A stretch of DNA of 64,000 bases from assembly GCA_030248065.1 (NCBI GenBank), contig JASAMV010004718.1, forward strand, positions 124,001-188,000. Direction: 5' to 3'. The position numbers were made by a program, and so were the translations under genes. Shown piece by piece: positions 36,345-48,555 of the stretch; position 1 is the first letter of the stretch; each line of letters opens with the position of its first letter. This DNA comes from Rhynchonema sp. JSB1_4 (lineage: Eukaryota; Nematoda; Chromadorea; Monhysterida; Xyalidae). Under the pieces are notes generated by a model that made no database searches, was not told the origin of the DNA, and saw only the letters and a list, made by a program, of their open reading frames with translations.

Positions 36345-37430
36345 ATGAACCAAGAAGAATACGACAGTTTGGTCGACTATCACCTGACTGGCCGTGTGCC
36401 CCCGGTGGCGTTCAACAACAAACAGTCGAGGTGGAACTTCAAACGAAAAGCGTCCAAATTTCAATTGACTCCGAACAATAAATTGCTCTATATTGGAACG
36501 TGTAGAGAACAGCCGGTGCTGGTCGTAACCGAGAAGGTGAACTTGTGCTTCTGGTTTCTTGGCTAGTTCACATAATCAAAGCTGGAGCATGCAGAAACGA
36601 ATGCTGATCTTCAGGACATCAACGATTTGCTAAGCACACATCACGGAGCCGATCAACAGCCACCCCACCCGGGTTTCAATCAGACACTCAGGTTCGGTGC
36701 CCGAAAAAGTTGCTCAAACCTATGTTTAGACTCGGAATGATCTGGAAACACCGTTTTGTAGGTCCCTCAGTCGTCATTATTACTGGCCAGGCATGTCCAT
36801 TGATACGCGTCGCTTCGTCAGCGGATGTGAAGGATGTCAGGTGTTATGCACGTGCTCTGTTTTTGGTTTCAAGATGTGCTCAATGCCCTCCCCACACTCT
36901 CGCCCGGTGGTGGCTGAGCCAAACCACCACCGCGCGCGCTGTGCCCCAGTTTCAATTGGCGTAACGTTTTCTTGCATTCGTACGTTCGAATTGATTGCAT
37001 AATTCCAACTGCATGTTTTCAGGTCAACCGCGAATTCAACACGTCATCAACGCTGACTCGCAAGCACGGCTACAAGCCACAACCGTCGGCGGCCATACAT
37101 CGAAAACGACGACGACTGAAACGAGACAAGGAGAAAGAACAACAATTGGATCCGGTGCTGAACGTGCTGTTTCCCGAAGATGGACTGTTCGAGCCACTGG
37201 TTGACGTGGTCGAGTACAAAACAACGACCGTCGCCAATGACGGTGAGAACGAAGTGGGTGCAATCGATGCGACGAGACCTCTGAGCACCGAAGGGTCGGA
37301 TCCGACCAAGGAATTGCAGATATTTGTGAGAAATTTGTATGATCGATTGCTGAAGATGCCCAATCACGGCCGACAATTGGCCATGCATCAAATCGCTGAA
37401 CTCACGTCACTCGTCGAATCGTCCATGTGA
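36345..37430 (+). CDS. Host gene with integrase-type H2C2 zinc finger and BESS-like C-terminus
   Basis: Probably a gene taken from a Ty3/gypsy-type retroelement. Exons 36345-36536, 36582-36691, 36762-36840, 37023-37430; phases match, 262 aa. Residues about 20-127 look like the N-terminal zinc-binding region of an integrase: NNKLLYIG..VLVVTEK, THHG..HPGFNQTLR, then RHYYWPGMSIDTRRFVSGCE and CQ, giving the H..H and CxxC ligands. No DDE catalytic domain, reverse transcriptase or LTR follows. Instead there is a basic, nuclear-localisation-like stretch (HRKRRRLKRDKEKE, about residue 155), an acidic middle, and a tail (ELQIFVRNLYDRLLKMP..QLAMHQIAELTSLVE) that resembles a BESS protein-interaction motif. 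Three introns and an intact frame argue for a working host gene. It may be a DNA- or chromatin-binding factor; the role is unknown. The ATG follows ATCAGCAGA, a possible splice acceptor, so a 5' exon or a trans-splice site is possible. Confidence 0.8.
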
Positions 37431-37451
37431 AACATTACCATGAGGATGAGT

Positions 37452-37548
37452 TAGGCTTGGCTGATGTGACAAAATGTGGGCCATCTTCGATCTTGCAGAG
37501 TAGGCTTGGCTGATGTCACAAAATGTGGGCCATCTTCGATCTTGCAGA
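37452..37548. repeat. Two-copy tandem duplication, 49-bp period
   Basis: TAGGCTTGGCTGATGT..CTTCGATCTTGCAG occurs at 37452-37498 and again at 37501-37548 with one base changed (GTGAC/GTCAC). It begins 22 bp after the stop of the H2C2 gene, so it lies in that gene's probable 3' UTR. Near identity means a recent duplication. Confidence 0.9.
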
Positions 37549-37800
37549 CATTTCGACGGGTTTTATTTATTGCAGTCATTTTTTAAAAAATCGTCTTTCA
37601 GCGAATAAGAATGCACAAAATAATCTTTTCGGAATTCATTTTATTTTGAAATGCTTACACTCGTATTAGCCAACAATATGTTTGACTTTATGAATGATGT
37701 ACAGTACCGGGTGCAATTTTTGGCTGAAAAGTGCATTCTGCAAAGTGTGGGCAAAAAGTCGAAACGCTGTACGAAATTTGGCCGCTTGTGGTGCCCATGT

Positions 37801-37806
37801 TTTATT
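37801..37806 (-). promoter_or_regulatory. Poly(A) signal of the GPCR gene
   Basis: On the minus strand this reads AATAAA, 130 nt past the receptor stop codon at 37936. It lies between two convergent genes. Confidence 0.5.
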
Positions 37807-37935
37807 TGTGCCACAGGAGGTTGCGCACGCCGACTTCTACTGTCAGCCTAAAATTGAACCCGGCACTGTACCACCTGATATATCACATGACATTAAACTT
37901 GATCAACAAACATGTTTTATCAAAAACACTTACAA

Positions 37936-40900
37936 TCACCCATGCACCACCAAGCCTTTGTCTGGAATGATACTCTTCTTCGCGATCAGTGTCGTAGTGG
38001 TTAGGGCTGGAGCAACGGTGAACTCATTGGTGAGCTTCAGTGTGGGCGACGGCGGAGGAGTTTTGTAAGTGGGGACATCGAGTGACGCCCGCTGCTGCAT
38101 TCGATTCGTGGTGCTGAGCGTGAGATTGGAGCCATAGGTGCTGTTGGCCCGACTGCGTTCAATGTCTCTCGCACTCGTGATCGACTCCGCACTCACACGA
38201 CGACTCGCTGTGTTCGGCGACAGAAAGTTTGATGAATAATTATGATTGATCTCTGGTGCGCTCTGTTTCTGCTTTCGCGGACCGTTCGGCGCACCGCGAT
38301 ACCCGGGAGCACACCGCGGTGCAACCACGGGCAACTCCAGCCGCGGTGTCTGCGCCCCTCCGCCGTGCGGACATGGGGTCCGTGATGGCACTGCGAAATA
38401 CGGCAACGTCTTGCGGAATTCACGTTGGAATTTTTCTGAAGAGAAAGCTTCCGACGTTACTCATACGATGTTTTCATTTCTTTACTGCATTCTTTGCCCA
38501 GCTCAAGCTTTGGTCCGCTGGTAATCAACACGGCCACTTTATGCTCCGTGGTAACGCAATGGTACCAAATTGAAAAATCTACAGAACAAAGTGTCACCCA
38601 CCACTCATGAAGTTGTACAGAATCGGATTGCAGCAACAATTGAAGTACATCAGGAAACGGGTCACGAACGCGATGCTGTCCATTGCGACCGAACTGCGCT
38701 TGATGAAACGGGGCACCGCGTCCCACGCACTGCAATTTGATTCGCGATTTATTATTTCAACTTTTTTCGTCTTTACAAGTATTTAAAAGCTTTCATGTTC
38801 AGGAAGTAGAAATAAACAGTCCACAACTTTAGAAGGGGATCTTGCACGAGGTTGTTGTTGAAAAGTCCCGCCCGATGCACCGATTGACACAGCTTGACCT
38901 ACATACATACTTGCCTTGTATCTCAAAGCTGTACCCAGACACTCACATTAACAAATTGTACAAGAACACGGGCGAATAGCAGATGGCGAACAGAATGACG
39001 ACAACGATGAGCATTTTAGCCGCCTTCTTTCGTCCATCGATGTGGCGATTGTGCTGTTTGGCGTTCAGACCACCACCGCTACTGCCGCCACAATGCGAAC
39101 CTGCAATGGCATTCACCAGGTACAGTACATTTCCAGGAAAGAGGTAGTTGCACTAGTGCACACGCGGGCGTACGATTAATTTGCGTGCACGTGCTTAAGA
39201 ATTATCGACTTTTTGCTTAACTATCGCACGCACCCGCACGCGTGTGACCTAGTGCGGCGCTTGGGCGTGGGAAAGTCACAAAATGTTGCCTGTTAAGTAC
39301 TGCCCGCAAATTAATCGTACGCCCGCGTGCGCACTAGTGCAACTACCCCTTTCCTGGAAATGTACTGTATATGTATGTACATGGTTAACATTGATTTAAT
39401 TTTGAATAATATATTTTGCGAAAGGCCGATGGGCAGCTGTTGAACTGCCAAGCTGTCCACATCAAACCGGTGCCACCGAAATAGCACTTTCGATCGTTTT
39501 TCTGGCCATTGTGTCACAGCACGGATTTTTTACTACGACCGGTTGGGACCGGTTATATGCACGCGTCTCGATAATCACAGTATCACAAAATCAAACTGAC
39601 GTGCTGGCCAGGAAAGCGGATCGAAAGTAGTGGACTAGTTTTTACAGGAATGCCTGGCTGATACAGTGTTTCATCCACTGGTTCACTTTGCAAGTGAACA
39701 TGCGCACACTAACGTATCGACGGTCTGGGACTGTTGTTGCTTCGTTGTGGTGTTCGCGGTGTGGAATCGGCCAACAGTGCCGTTTGTTGTTTGTCGAATG
39801 CTTCGGCGAGCTCTAATTGTCTCGATTTCGCCCACAACATGTATGATATGATGCCGTACATTACACCTGCGTGTGAAACGTCATCGGTATTAGAAGATGT
39901 TTGATAATTGAAACATCATACAACAGCATGTGTGTACCTATCACAGTTAGCGGGCAGACAAACAGAATGAGTGCATGCGCTAGCCAAAACCAGCCCTCGA
40001 ATTCGGGAAATAGTTTGTTAGTGCATGTGGCCAGCCACTGAAAATAATGTGTTTTTTAATTTTTCTGTTTTTGTGTGTTTCAGCTTCATGACAAACAGAA
40101 AACGAACCCCTGATGTGAAGTTGGGATTGATGGCACTGTAGTCGTAATACTCTTTCTCAAGTGAGATCGGTTCGGGCAAACCTGCAAGGGAAAAGGTGTG
40201 ATTCTTGTATTTGTACATTAATACATAGTCACAATGCAACATCGGCTGATGATTTTGTGCATTTCATGTAAAACATCCACCAACCGAACACAAGTCCACT
40301 AATCCATATCAACATCAACACGTTGGCCGTCCATCTGTTTGTGGCCACAAATCGCAACGGTCGCGCGATGGCTTGGTAGCGTTCGATCGATATGGCAACC
40401 ATCGTTAGCAGCATTACGGTCACGGTTACGTGCTGACAACAGTTGCACAATAATCAAGTCGGATTTGGGATTAAACCTGGTCTTGGTCAGTCCTCTCTGT
40501 TTTGACGATGGACATGATAACAACGACAGTCGCAACAGCTTGATGCTGTGTCACATGTGAGAAGTAATGTTCATGTTACAACATCTCATTGAGGCATGTG
40601 AGCAGCACGTGCATTGTTTCTATCGTAAACCGCAGTCGTCTGGTGCAATAATAACACTGACCTGGTGCGCCGACTGTTTGCGAAAGCGCACGCCTGAATG
40701 GCATCAATCAATCAAGTGCATCCAGAATGTGTTTACCTGTAAATACAATGTCGCCTTACACGACGCTGTGCTGAACCACCAGGTTTTCGTCAAGTCCCAG
40801 ATGACCGTTGGCGGAAGGCAGAATATGAGCACGAAACCTGCGCGTATATGCATTGGCTCAATTGGTTTAAAAAACGAAAGTTAGTCAGTCATGAATGCGT

Positions 40901-41536
40901 GAGAAAATGCGTGAATGAAAATGAGTCAGTCACCATATCAAATGAAGTTCAAGCCGACTCGCAATGCGATGCAATTAAATGTTTGAAACATCACCCACCG
41001 TCGGCCACAGCCAAATTAACCAAGAATATGTTGGTTGTTGTTCGCATTGTGCTGTTTCGTAACACGACGTACACAACGAGCAAATTGCCGACCAAACCGA
41101 CAACCAGAAGAGTGCACGCCAATGAGATGACGATCACAAGTACAGCCGTGTGCGGTAGGACCTGCGCGCAAATGTCGGCTCACAGTGCTGACTGACTAAG
41201 TGGTGAAGCGTGGACGTTTCACGCACGGTTACTGTAATCGCAACTCTCGAATATCGCCGCCCGTCCACATCATAATCCCAGACATAAACCCATGCATTGG
41301 TCAGGTGATATACACAGTAGGTATTGATACTACATTATACATTTGATCGGCCTTATAGCAGATTAGCTGTGTAGCATGACAAACGCCCTGCCTTGGTTGC
41401 ACGTCAGCTTAATGTTGTCCGGCCCGATTAATTATGTGTTTGTGTTTCCGCCAACAAAACGACCTAATCTCGTCAATTGACTGACCGCATCCTTAATCAT
41501 CTGCGTAATCGCATCGTCCGTCAGATTCGGGTCCAT
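37936..41536 (-). CDS. Rhodopsin-like (class A) peptide G-protein-coupled receptor
   Basis: Plasma-membrane receptor, probably for a neuropeptide. Ten exons: 41464-41536, 40999-41178, 40737-40837, 40285-40432, 40108-40181, 39938-40037, 39714-39866, 38947-39100, 38602-38729, 37936-38435; phases agree, 536 aa. TM1 has [17 protein letters not shown]2 [18 protein letters not shown]3 starts [11 protein letters not shown] (disulphide Cys) and ends [13 protein letters not shown], an ERY form of DRY; extracellular loop 2 has the partner Cys (WLATC); TM6 [22 protein letters not shown]7 [19 protein letters not shown]. Loop 3 is long and Ser/Pro/Gly-rich and the tail is about 165 residues with many Ser/Thr. 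The N-terminus is short with one NLT glycosylation site. The motifs resemble orexin/allatotropin-, trissin- and CCK-type receptors, but I cannot choose. The join of exon 1 (41464-41536) to exon 2 uses a weak acceptor and is the least certain. A MITE lies in the intron after TM5. Confidence 0.88.
39123..39367. mobile_element. MITE with about 63-bp terminal inverted repeats, TA target
   Basis: The ends CAGTACATTTCCAGGAAAG at 39123 and its complement at 39367 continue as near-perfect inverted arms of about 63 bp (GCACTAGTGC and GGGCGTACGATTAATTTGCG in both), flanked by TA. The interior of about 120 bp is non-coding. It sits in an intron of the GPCR gene and does not disturb the exons. Confidence 0.85.
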
Positions 41537-44500
41537 CGGGCGTTTGATCGTTCGTTCCGCATTCAATGTCAGTAATCACCAGACGATTGTGCACGTGTTC
41601 GGTGGTAATATCGACATGTTTAAGTGCACGAGCGACAAAGTTGTGTCCAGAGAGATGAAGCACTTAACCCCGTGCTTGTGCCAATATGGGTACGGGTAAT
41701 GGACGAAACTCGATTATGCAGCCAACCCCACCGGACTACAGTCACATAAATTTCCGTTTTTTTCTCGAGGGTGGTCGTCGTCGAGGCCAAAGGCTGGTGC
41801 TGCAACATGGAATGCTCAATATTGGTTGTTGTTGGGTGCCGCAGCAGGCTTTCTCAACCCACGTTTGATCAGCAACCGGCCTGATGTGTTTACAATAGAA
41901 CGCCAACAACGGTTCATGTTTCAAATGATAGGTAACTTTGATAAACAATAGCATCACATAACTTATTTTTCATAAAAAATGTGCTTGATGTGATCAATGT
42001 CAAAGACACAAGAAGTTGACTGCTGAAATTAAAAAAAGGACCGAAGAACCCGGGGGTGTTGCGATGACAGAAACATGTATTGCGCCCAAGCAGCGCAGCA
42101 CGCAAACAAAACTTAATCATTCGCCAGCGCGGAAATTGGAAAACTTAGCATATTTATGGCACAAAGTCGCAACAGGAGCGGCATTACAACTCGAAATGAG
42201 TATTTTGTACCGTTGGCCGGCGCCCTTCAGTTTAATCGCGGATGAGGGTCCCTTCCTGGACTCAGGGCTTCACGGTCGTTTTGATAGCTGTAACCGCCAA
42301 AGCAATCGTGTGAAAAATTGATTTCGGATACGGCCGAAACTCATCACGAACTTTCATAACTTGCCGTGCAGCGAACTGCAAGAAAAATCTTGTACGGTTG
42401 ATGCTCCACCATTTTCATAAATTAGGACACTGCTAAGCACTAAATGATGGCTAAGCCAATTAGAAAAGGAAAAGGTGATTGAAGCGAGAAACCTTATATA
42501 TGGCATCTTAGCCCAGGGCCAAGCTGGAACTTGGCTTTGAACAGACAAGTTTGTTGTATAAGCAGACGAAACAACTCAGAGGAATTTGGCGTGCAACACT
42601 ATAATCAAGGGGTATAATCGTGAGTCTTGCATGTATAATGTCATGTGTGCCTGCAACGTTTTGCAACGCAACTGAACACATGATGAATGAAACGAGAAAC
42701 AAATCATTATACAAATAAACTTGCAGTTTTCACCGGAGTTCTGATACTTTATAGTTAAATTACGGATTGCACGCAACACATTTACAACTGAGATGACGTA
42801 CATACATACATATGCACAGTTGACTTGAGTTGCAGTCTGCTTTAAATTTTTATGATGTGATCCAATATGTTATGTGTACCTACAGTATATCTAAATCCAA
42901 TGTGTAAATCTTGAGCTTGACCTCGCCTGAAAAAATGTACCTTCCTGAATATATTGTATGAAGATGAACATGAAGTATGGTTTGCAACTCATTTGAAAAT
43001 GCTGGCAATCGACAAAAATATACCATTTGAGCAAAAAGAAACAAGTTTTTTTCTGCTCCGGAGATCCTCCAGCCTTCTTCAGCATGTCGGGAACGGAAGC
43101 AAAAGTAGACTTAGTAAATATTTTAAAGGGTGCAAGGCCCATCCCTAGTTCAGACTCCTTTCTGTCTTGCGCCACGGATGACATAAAACATGCCTTGTTG
43201 TTGCACGTATCTGACTGGTTCATGATGTTCGGTGCACAGAGAGGTGCAGTCACGATAGAACGAACTACAAACATTAATTATGTTTTAGACTATAATCGGT
43301 CGGCCGTGCCCAACAACAAGAATAAACGCATATTATTGGGATTATGCGTGTGACTAGAGTTCCATGAATACGCTGCATACCTAGAGCGGTTCAGCCGATG
43401 GCCTGTTAAGACCCGAGAGCAAACCATATATGTATACATAACGTATTCAAATCAAAAAGCATTTATTATTTTTGCATGTTCTTCGAGAACTGTCGCATAT
43501 TGCGTGCTGATACATGCTCAATTCAAGGTTTGTGCGTCAGGAAATATATTCCGAATCTCTGAAATCACAACGTGGCCTACATGCCGATCTGCAATAAGTG
43601 GGGTCCAACACTGTCCTGAAGTGTTGAATGGTCCCGAGGGGCACGTCTCGAAGAAGGTCAGATCATCCCAAGTTAACAGCAGGGTTAGCAGAGGATATAT
43701 ACTGGTGCAGGGCAATGATACTCATTACAAAAAAACAACAAAAGCACGCGCGTCACGCGCATGCGTGTGTGCGTTCAAATGTGCAGTGCACCAGGGGTAT
43801 CACACAGTAAGCAAGGTTGATATCAGGTATGTAACATCAGCGGAACGGATTGTCACATCCTCCATAATATGGCACGACTCGACAATCTTCCCATCACATC
43901 CATGCAGGGCGATTCGCCTTGTTGAGCGATTAAATGCAAGTGTGCTGAATCGTTCCGACACAATTCGCCGCATAGTCAAAAGATTCGTGGGAGAAAACGT
44001 TGTCGGATTTGATAGTGTATGTAAGTCACTTCAATCAATGGCTGAACAGCAAAACACAAACGAACACAACACAAGACCGTTCGTTGTTGTTAGCTGGATT
44101 GCGGCACGCAAGCAGCAAAAAGCAAACGATAACACAATTATACAATTTGTTTGCTATGGGCGGTGGTTGATTCTGGAATAGTTGACACGCAGATATGCGC
44201 GACTGAAACGATAGTTAAGAGCGCGGGGCGCTAATTTTCACAAGGCGCGTGAGAAACTGGTCCACAAATCGACCAGAATAGATTTCGCTCATTTTGCACA
44301 AAAAATTGACTGCTAAGGGCTCATAATGAACCATGAAATGGCACATAATTTATCGCAAATTTAGATTGTCCAAGTGAATTTAATAATTTCATTCGCCTTT
44401 ATTGGTTTAACTCGTGCCTGAATAGAAGGAAAGCAGAGAAAAAAGGGATAAAGCAAAAAACTGTCTTGTTTCCATCATTCGATTTCGATTGATGATTACT

Positions 44501-47500
44501 CATGACACCCAATGAAAATTATTCCTTCAGCACCAGAATTTCATGCGCATTCTTTCTGGGTGTGAGAGAACAAAATCGATGGTGAGATCTTTTTTCATTT
44601 AACTGTTGCCGAAAACACCTTCATTTTCTGACTAATTATTGAGAAAATGTAACGGAAGAGAAAACATGTCATGTCATGCAAATATTACAACTGCACTGAA
44701 AAACAGACAAAAAAACAGCTCTGGATCCTGGATGTGCTTGTTTCAGCATTGTGTGTTAAAGGCAGAGATCTAATCGCGTTCACATCTTCATTTTTTCATT
44801 TTTTAAATTTTGCAAAAAATGCAAATCGGGGAACATACTAAGCCATACAACTGACAATTTACTTGCAATTGGCACGCCAAACCTTGTGAGAATTCCTAAC
44901 AATGTTGTAGAACTGATTTCCCATCAAAAAATCGACATCCAAAGTTTCAGTCTTCTGGACCCTACGTTGTGCGCTCTGTTGTTTTTATCACCCCACGCTC
45001 TTAAAAATTTGACTTTGCCAGATTAGTGTGACTTAGTTTTAACGGTGGGTCAGTCGCGACCGTGTGTTAACAACGTATGTCAACGACACCACATTGATCA
45101 TGTCATATCAGTCCAGGTCCAGCTGTGCTCAATGCTCACTGGTACAATGTAATGAGCATTCTAGCGGCATGACTAACAAAGTTCACTTAATATTGGTCGC
45201 ACAATGACCACATAAGAATTCATCAAATCAATCCTGATTTTCACGTTCAGTCACTCTTAACCACTGTGCTATTTGTGATTCTCACAAAACATTTTCACCT
45301 GAAAATAATCGTGCAGATCAACCACGTTGCCGCAGGTCTGAAACATTCTCTTTACTACATGCTTTGTGTGCGATCACGCAACGCAACATCATTGCCCCGT
45401 CACTTTCCCTCTTTACGATTCAGGAAAAAAATTTGACCAATTCTTATGAAGTCATTGTGCAACCAATACCTACGTGAATGATGAGAACACACATGGGGGG
45501 GGCGAAATCAAACGCGCACAGATCATATATGAACTACAATAAAAAGACAAATTTACGTTGTCTTTCTCGTAAAAAACACATTCATTGAGACATGTAGCTC
45601 GTTCATATCATAAAGATGCACATGTAAAATAATGATGACAGCATCACCAGGCACAACCAAGCCCAGGTCACGATGTAACAGCCTGAACCCGACCTCAATG
45701 GACTACGCTATACATACAGGCATACGCTGTACACTATCAGTTCCCAATAATCCGATCCAGTTGAGCCAGATTGCCTGCGCACATGGCGCACACGCACAGG
45801 GCAGGAGCAGCTGGGCACACAACATTGCAGTATCAGTGTGTTCGTGTCAAGTCTCGGAAAGTCAAACACCGGCAGATCCGTCACAGCAGCCGGCGCGAGA
45901 CTGAATAGCTGAAGCAATAAAGTCATGCTACGTAAAGAGGTGGGTCGCGTGCTACAGAGATTAAGCCATGGTCAGGGGATTCCCTGTTGGTAACACACAC
46001 GTTGTTATTAAAGGTGCACCAGTACCTGCATATTAAGGTTCCTACCGAGGTATAAGATGTTTTCCTTCGAGTCCTCTCAGCCACAAGATGTTATGCCAAG
46101 GTACGACATCAATATTTAGATTTGAGTGATGATACCCAAGTTAATTTTTTCAAATTAACACGGCATGAAAGCAGCTCACCTTGCGAGTCACAAGCATCGC
46201 TTGTCGGTTATACTTTCGGAGCAAAACTCTCCAGTAATTAACGCACACCTCACTCCATTGACTAATGTGCTGTATTTATAGTGCCGTGTTTCTTTGTTTA
46301 TCTGCCACATGGGCTAATAAAGAAGAAGAGGAAACATTGGTTATTTTGTTATAGGTCGTGAGCGGATATAATTGTGCATACTGTACGTGGGTTAAATTTG
46401 GTTGGAGATGTGGCTGCTCATACATGGATGTCGGCACTAATGTGTCCTAAAAATGCAGATTTATACCCTATGTACATACATGTCTGAGGTGGACAACTTC
46501 CGAAGCTCTGTCAACCGATGTACTAACATGGATACAGCACAGTGCTTGTTATGACTTACCGTAATCAGTGTGAGAACACTTTGAAGTGCAACTGTACATT
46601 ACATACAGTATGTAATGAGAGAAGAAGTTACTGAATGCTATTCCGAGACCTTCAGCCTATTTCACGCATTTCATTCAAGTGTATTATACTGAAATGGGAG
46701 AAATCAAACTTGGTGATCGCTGATCGGTCCGGACTTGTCTGGCAAGACAGGACCGGGCCAATCACCCCGTTTGATTTCGTATGATACGCCTGTGTATGAA
46801 ACTGACTGACATAAATTGACTGACATGAGAAGGTCGCTCATCTTAACAAGAAGGAAAAACAAGGATATGCGACCTGATGAAGCTATCATAAAAGACCGAA
46901 GTTAGAGAAGTTTGGATTCCGAACTTCAGTCTTTACGCCAGTTTTTACTCAGCATATTGGAAACACACGCCAGTCAAGAAAGCCTAAGTCCAAGCCATAG
47001 CCAACCTTAAAGAAATGGTCTGGACTTGCAGAAATGTGCAATGTACGACGTTGTCATGTCGGTCAACATTATTTCGTATTACAGACGCGGCATCAAATGA
47101 CAGTCAGTTTGTCCTCCAATCTATTGTGTTATGTACATTGCATTGGAAGCCTTGCACTGCAGACTCGAATGGCACATGTACTTACTTACTGGTCATTGTT
47201 CAGGGTATACCTACCACGGCAAAAACAAAGATAACCATCCAACCTAACGTTTAGGGAAAAACAATCACGTCAACGAAAAACCCGCCATGCGATCTTTATG
47301 GCCCACGGCGGCGTTTTAGCACCTCTGCTTCTTGAAAGATTGGTTTCGACTGTTTTGTGCACTATGTACCTTCGTGGCATATAACCGTTTTTCGATAATG
47401 ATCGAATGGCGTTTGCAGAACAAATATGATGATTTTCGTTTATTTCCAAGATGTTAGCACCTAATGGTGACATTGTTTATTATTCCACGTTTGCGAAGAA

Positions 47501-47937
47501 TGTGTATAACACTTCTGGCATATGAACAAAAGAATGGTTCACAGAAAAACCAATCGAATCGAAGCACAATGATGCTACAATATAAATGAGAAGATTCTTA
47601 AAACGAGTTTTTGGTTTTGCAAGATATTACCTTACCCATATAATCAGCTGGCTATCGTTGTTTATTTTGGTGGAAATGTGACTAGAAATACACATAATCA
47701 CCGGCACACGATTCATGATAAAGTATCACTACAGATAACATTATTGAGTTTTGAGTCAATTTGTGACAACGAAAACTGATATTTTATATTTTCGGGCCGA
47801 AGAAATGAGCAATGTAACGAACGAGATAGTAGAGAACTGCGCACAATTTTTGATGATATTTATTTGTTCAACAGAAACATGTCCGTGGGGAAGCTATACG
47901 GTAACCCCAGGTTTGGGATGCAATGGCCTAATCAGAT
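41537..47937. other. 6.4 kb with no supported gene
   Basis: Searched on both strands for exon chains, domains and RNA genes without success. The only striking frame is 43504-44181 (+), listed separately. 44400-44800 is AT-rich. The segment next to 41536 should hold the GPCR promoter, without visible landmark motifs. Confidence 0.4.
43504..44181 (+). CDS. Orphan uninterrupted reading frame, 225 aa, unrecognised
   Basis: The longest open frame in the window outside low-complexity DNA. At about 5% stop frequency a run of 225 codons is uncommon in a 64-kb window, but not impossible. The product is basic, with no signal peptide, membrane segment or known motif; its C-terminal half (SIIWHDSTIF, VERLNASVLN, RRIVKRFVGENVVGFDSV) looks more protein-like than the first half. 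No neighbouring exons, splice sites or poly(A) signal support it. It could be a lineage-specific gene, a remnant of a mobile element, or chance. Confidence 0.2.
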   Translation: MLIHAQFKVCASGNIFRISEITTWPTCRSAISGVQHCPEVLNGPEGHVSKKVRSSQVNSRVSRGYILVQGNDTHYKKTTKARASRACVCAFKCAVHQGYHTVSKVDIRYVTSAERIVTSSIIWHDSTIFPSHPCRAIRLVERLNASVLNRSDTIRRIVKRFVGENVVGFDSVCKSLQSMAEQQNTNEHNTRPFVVVSWIAARKQQKANDNTIIQFVCYGRWLILE

Positions 47938-47945
47938 CTTGGTTC

Positions 47946-48449
47946 CAGGGTTGGGCAAAAAACGTTTTTTTCAAAAAATCGTTTTTTAAAAAAACGTTTT
48001 TTTTAAAAAAACGTTTTTTTAAAACGCCCAGATGACCATGCCCCCAAAAAAATTGGAAAACGCTCATGTTGGGAAGAAAACGTGGTTAAATGAAGTAATT
48101 CTATGTGTTCTGAGGCAAAATAAACGGGTTTCAACCCTTTTCCAGCGAGTTGTTAAGATCACATATCAGGCCCGCATCATGGGACCAACTTTGGCCGGGG
48201 TCATCACTGAAAGTCAAACTCCGTATATCGACGTATCTCGACAAAGTAAAAATTGGTCGAAAATTTTTTGAAAAAAATGGGACAAAAAAAATTGATTTTC
48301 CTTGATAATCAGGGTACTTTCCCTGAAAAATCAGGGAAAATCAAGGAAATTCAGGATTTAAAAAAAACGAAAAACGACCCAGGCGTTTTTTTTAAAAACG
48401 TCGTTTTTTTAAAGAAAAAACGCCGTCGTTTTTTTTTTGCCCAACCCTG
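47946..48449. mobile_element. Non-autonomous hAT-type element with 8-bp target duplication
   Basis: The terminal inverted repeat CAGGGTTGGGCAAAAAA at 47946 is mirrored by TTTTTTGCCCAACCCTG ending at 48449. It is flanked on both sides by the same 8 bases, CTTGGTTC (47938-47945 and 48450-48457). Eight-bp duplications and CAGGG ends are typical of the hAT superfamily. The 504-bp interior has no transposase; it holds AAAAAACG/CGTTTTTT runs near both ends and a central TCAGGG/CCCTGA-rich patch. It inserted about 100 bp beyond the PDE8 stop codon. Confidence 0.92.
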
Positions 48450-48555
48450 CTTGGTTCATCTGAATCGACACGGGGACAAGCTTGTACGTTAATTTCATTT
48501 CAGCAAAGTTTGAGATCATGACCTATAGATATATATAAGTTGTTTGGCCGATGTT

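Noticed and set aside
37452..37548. CRISPR-like repeat
   Set aside because: Only two adjacent direct copies without spacers, in a eukaryotic 3' UTR.
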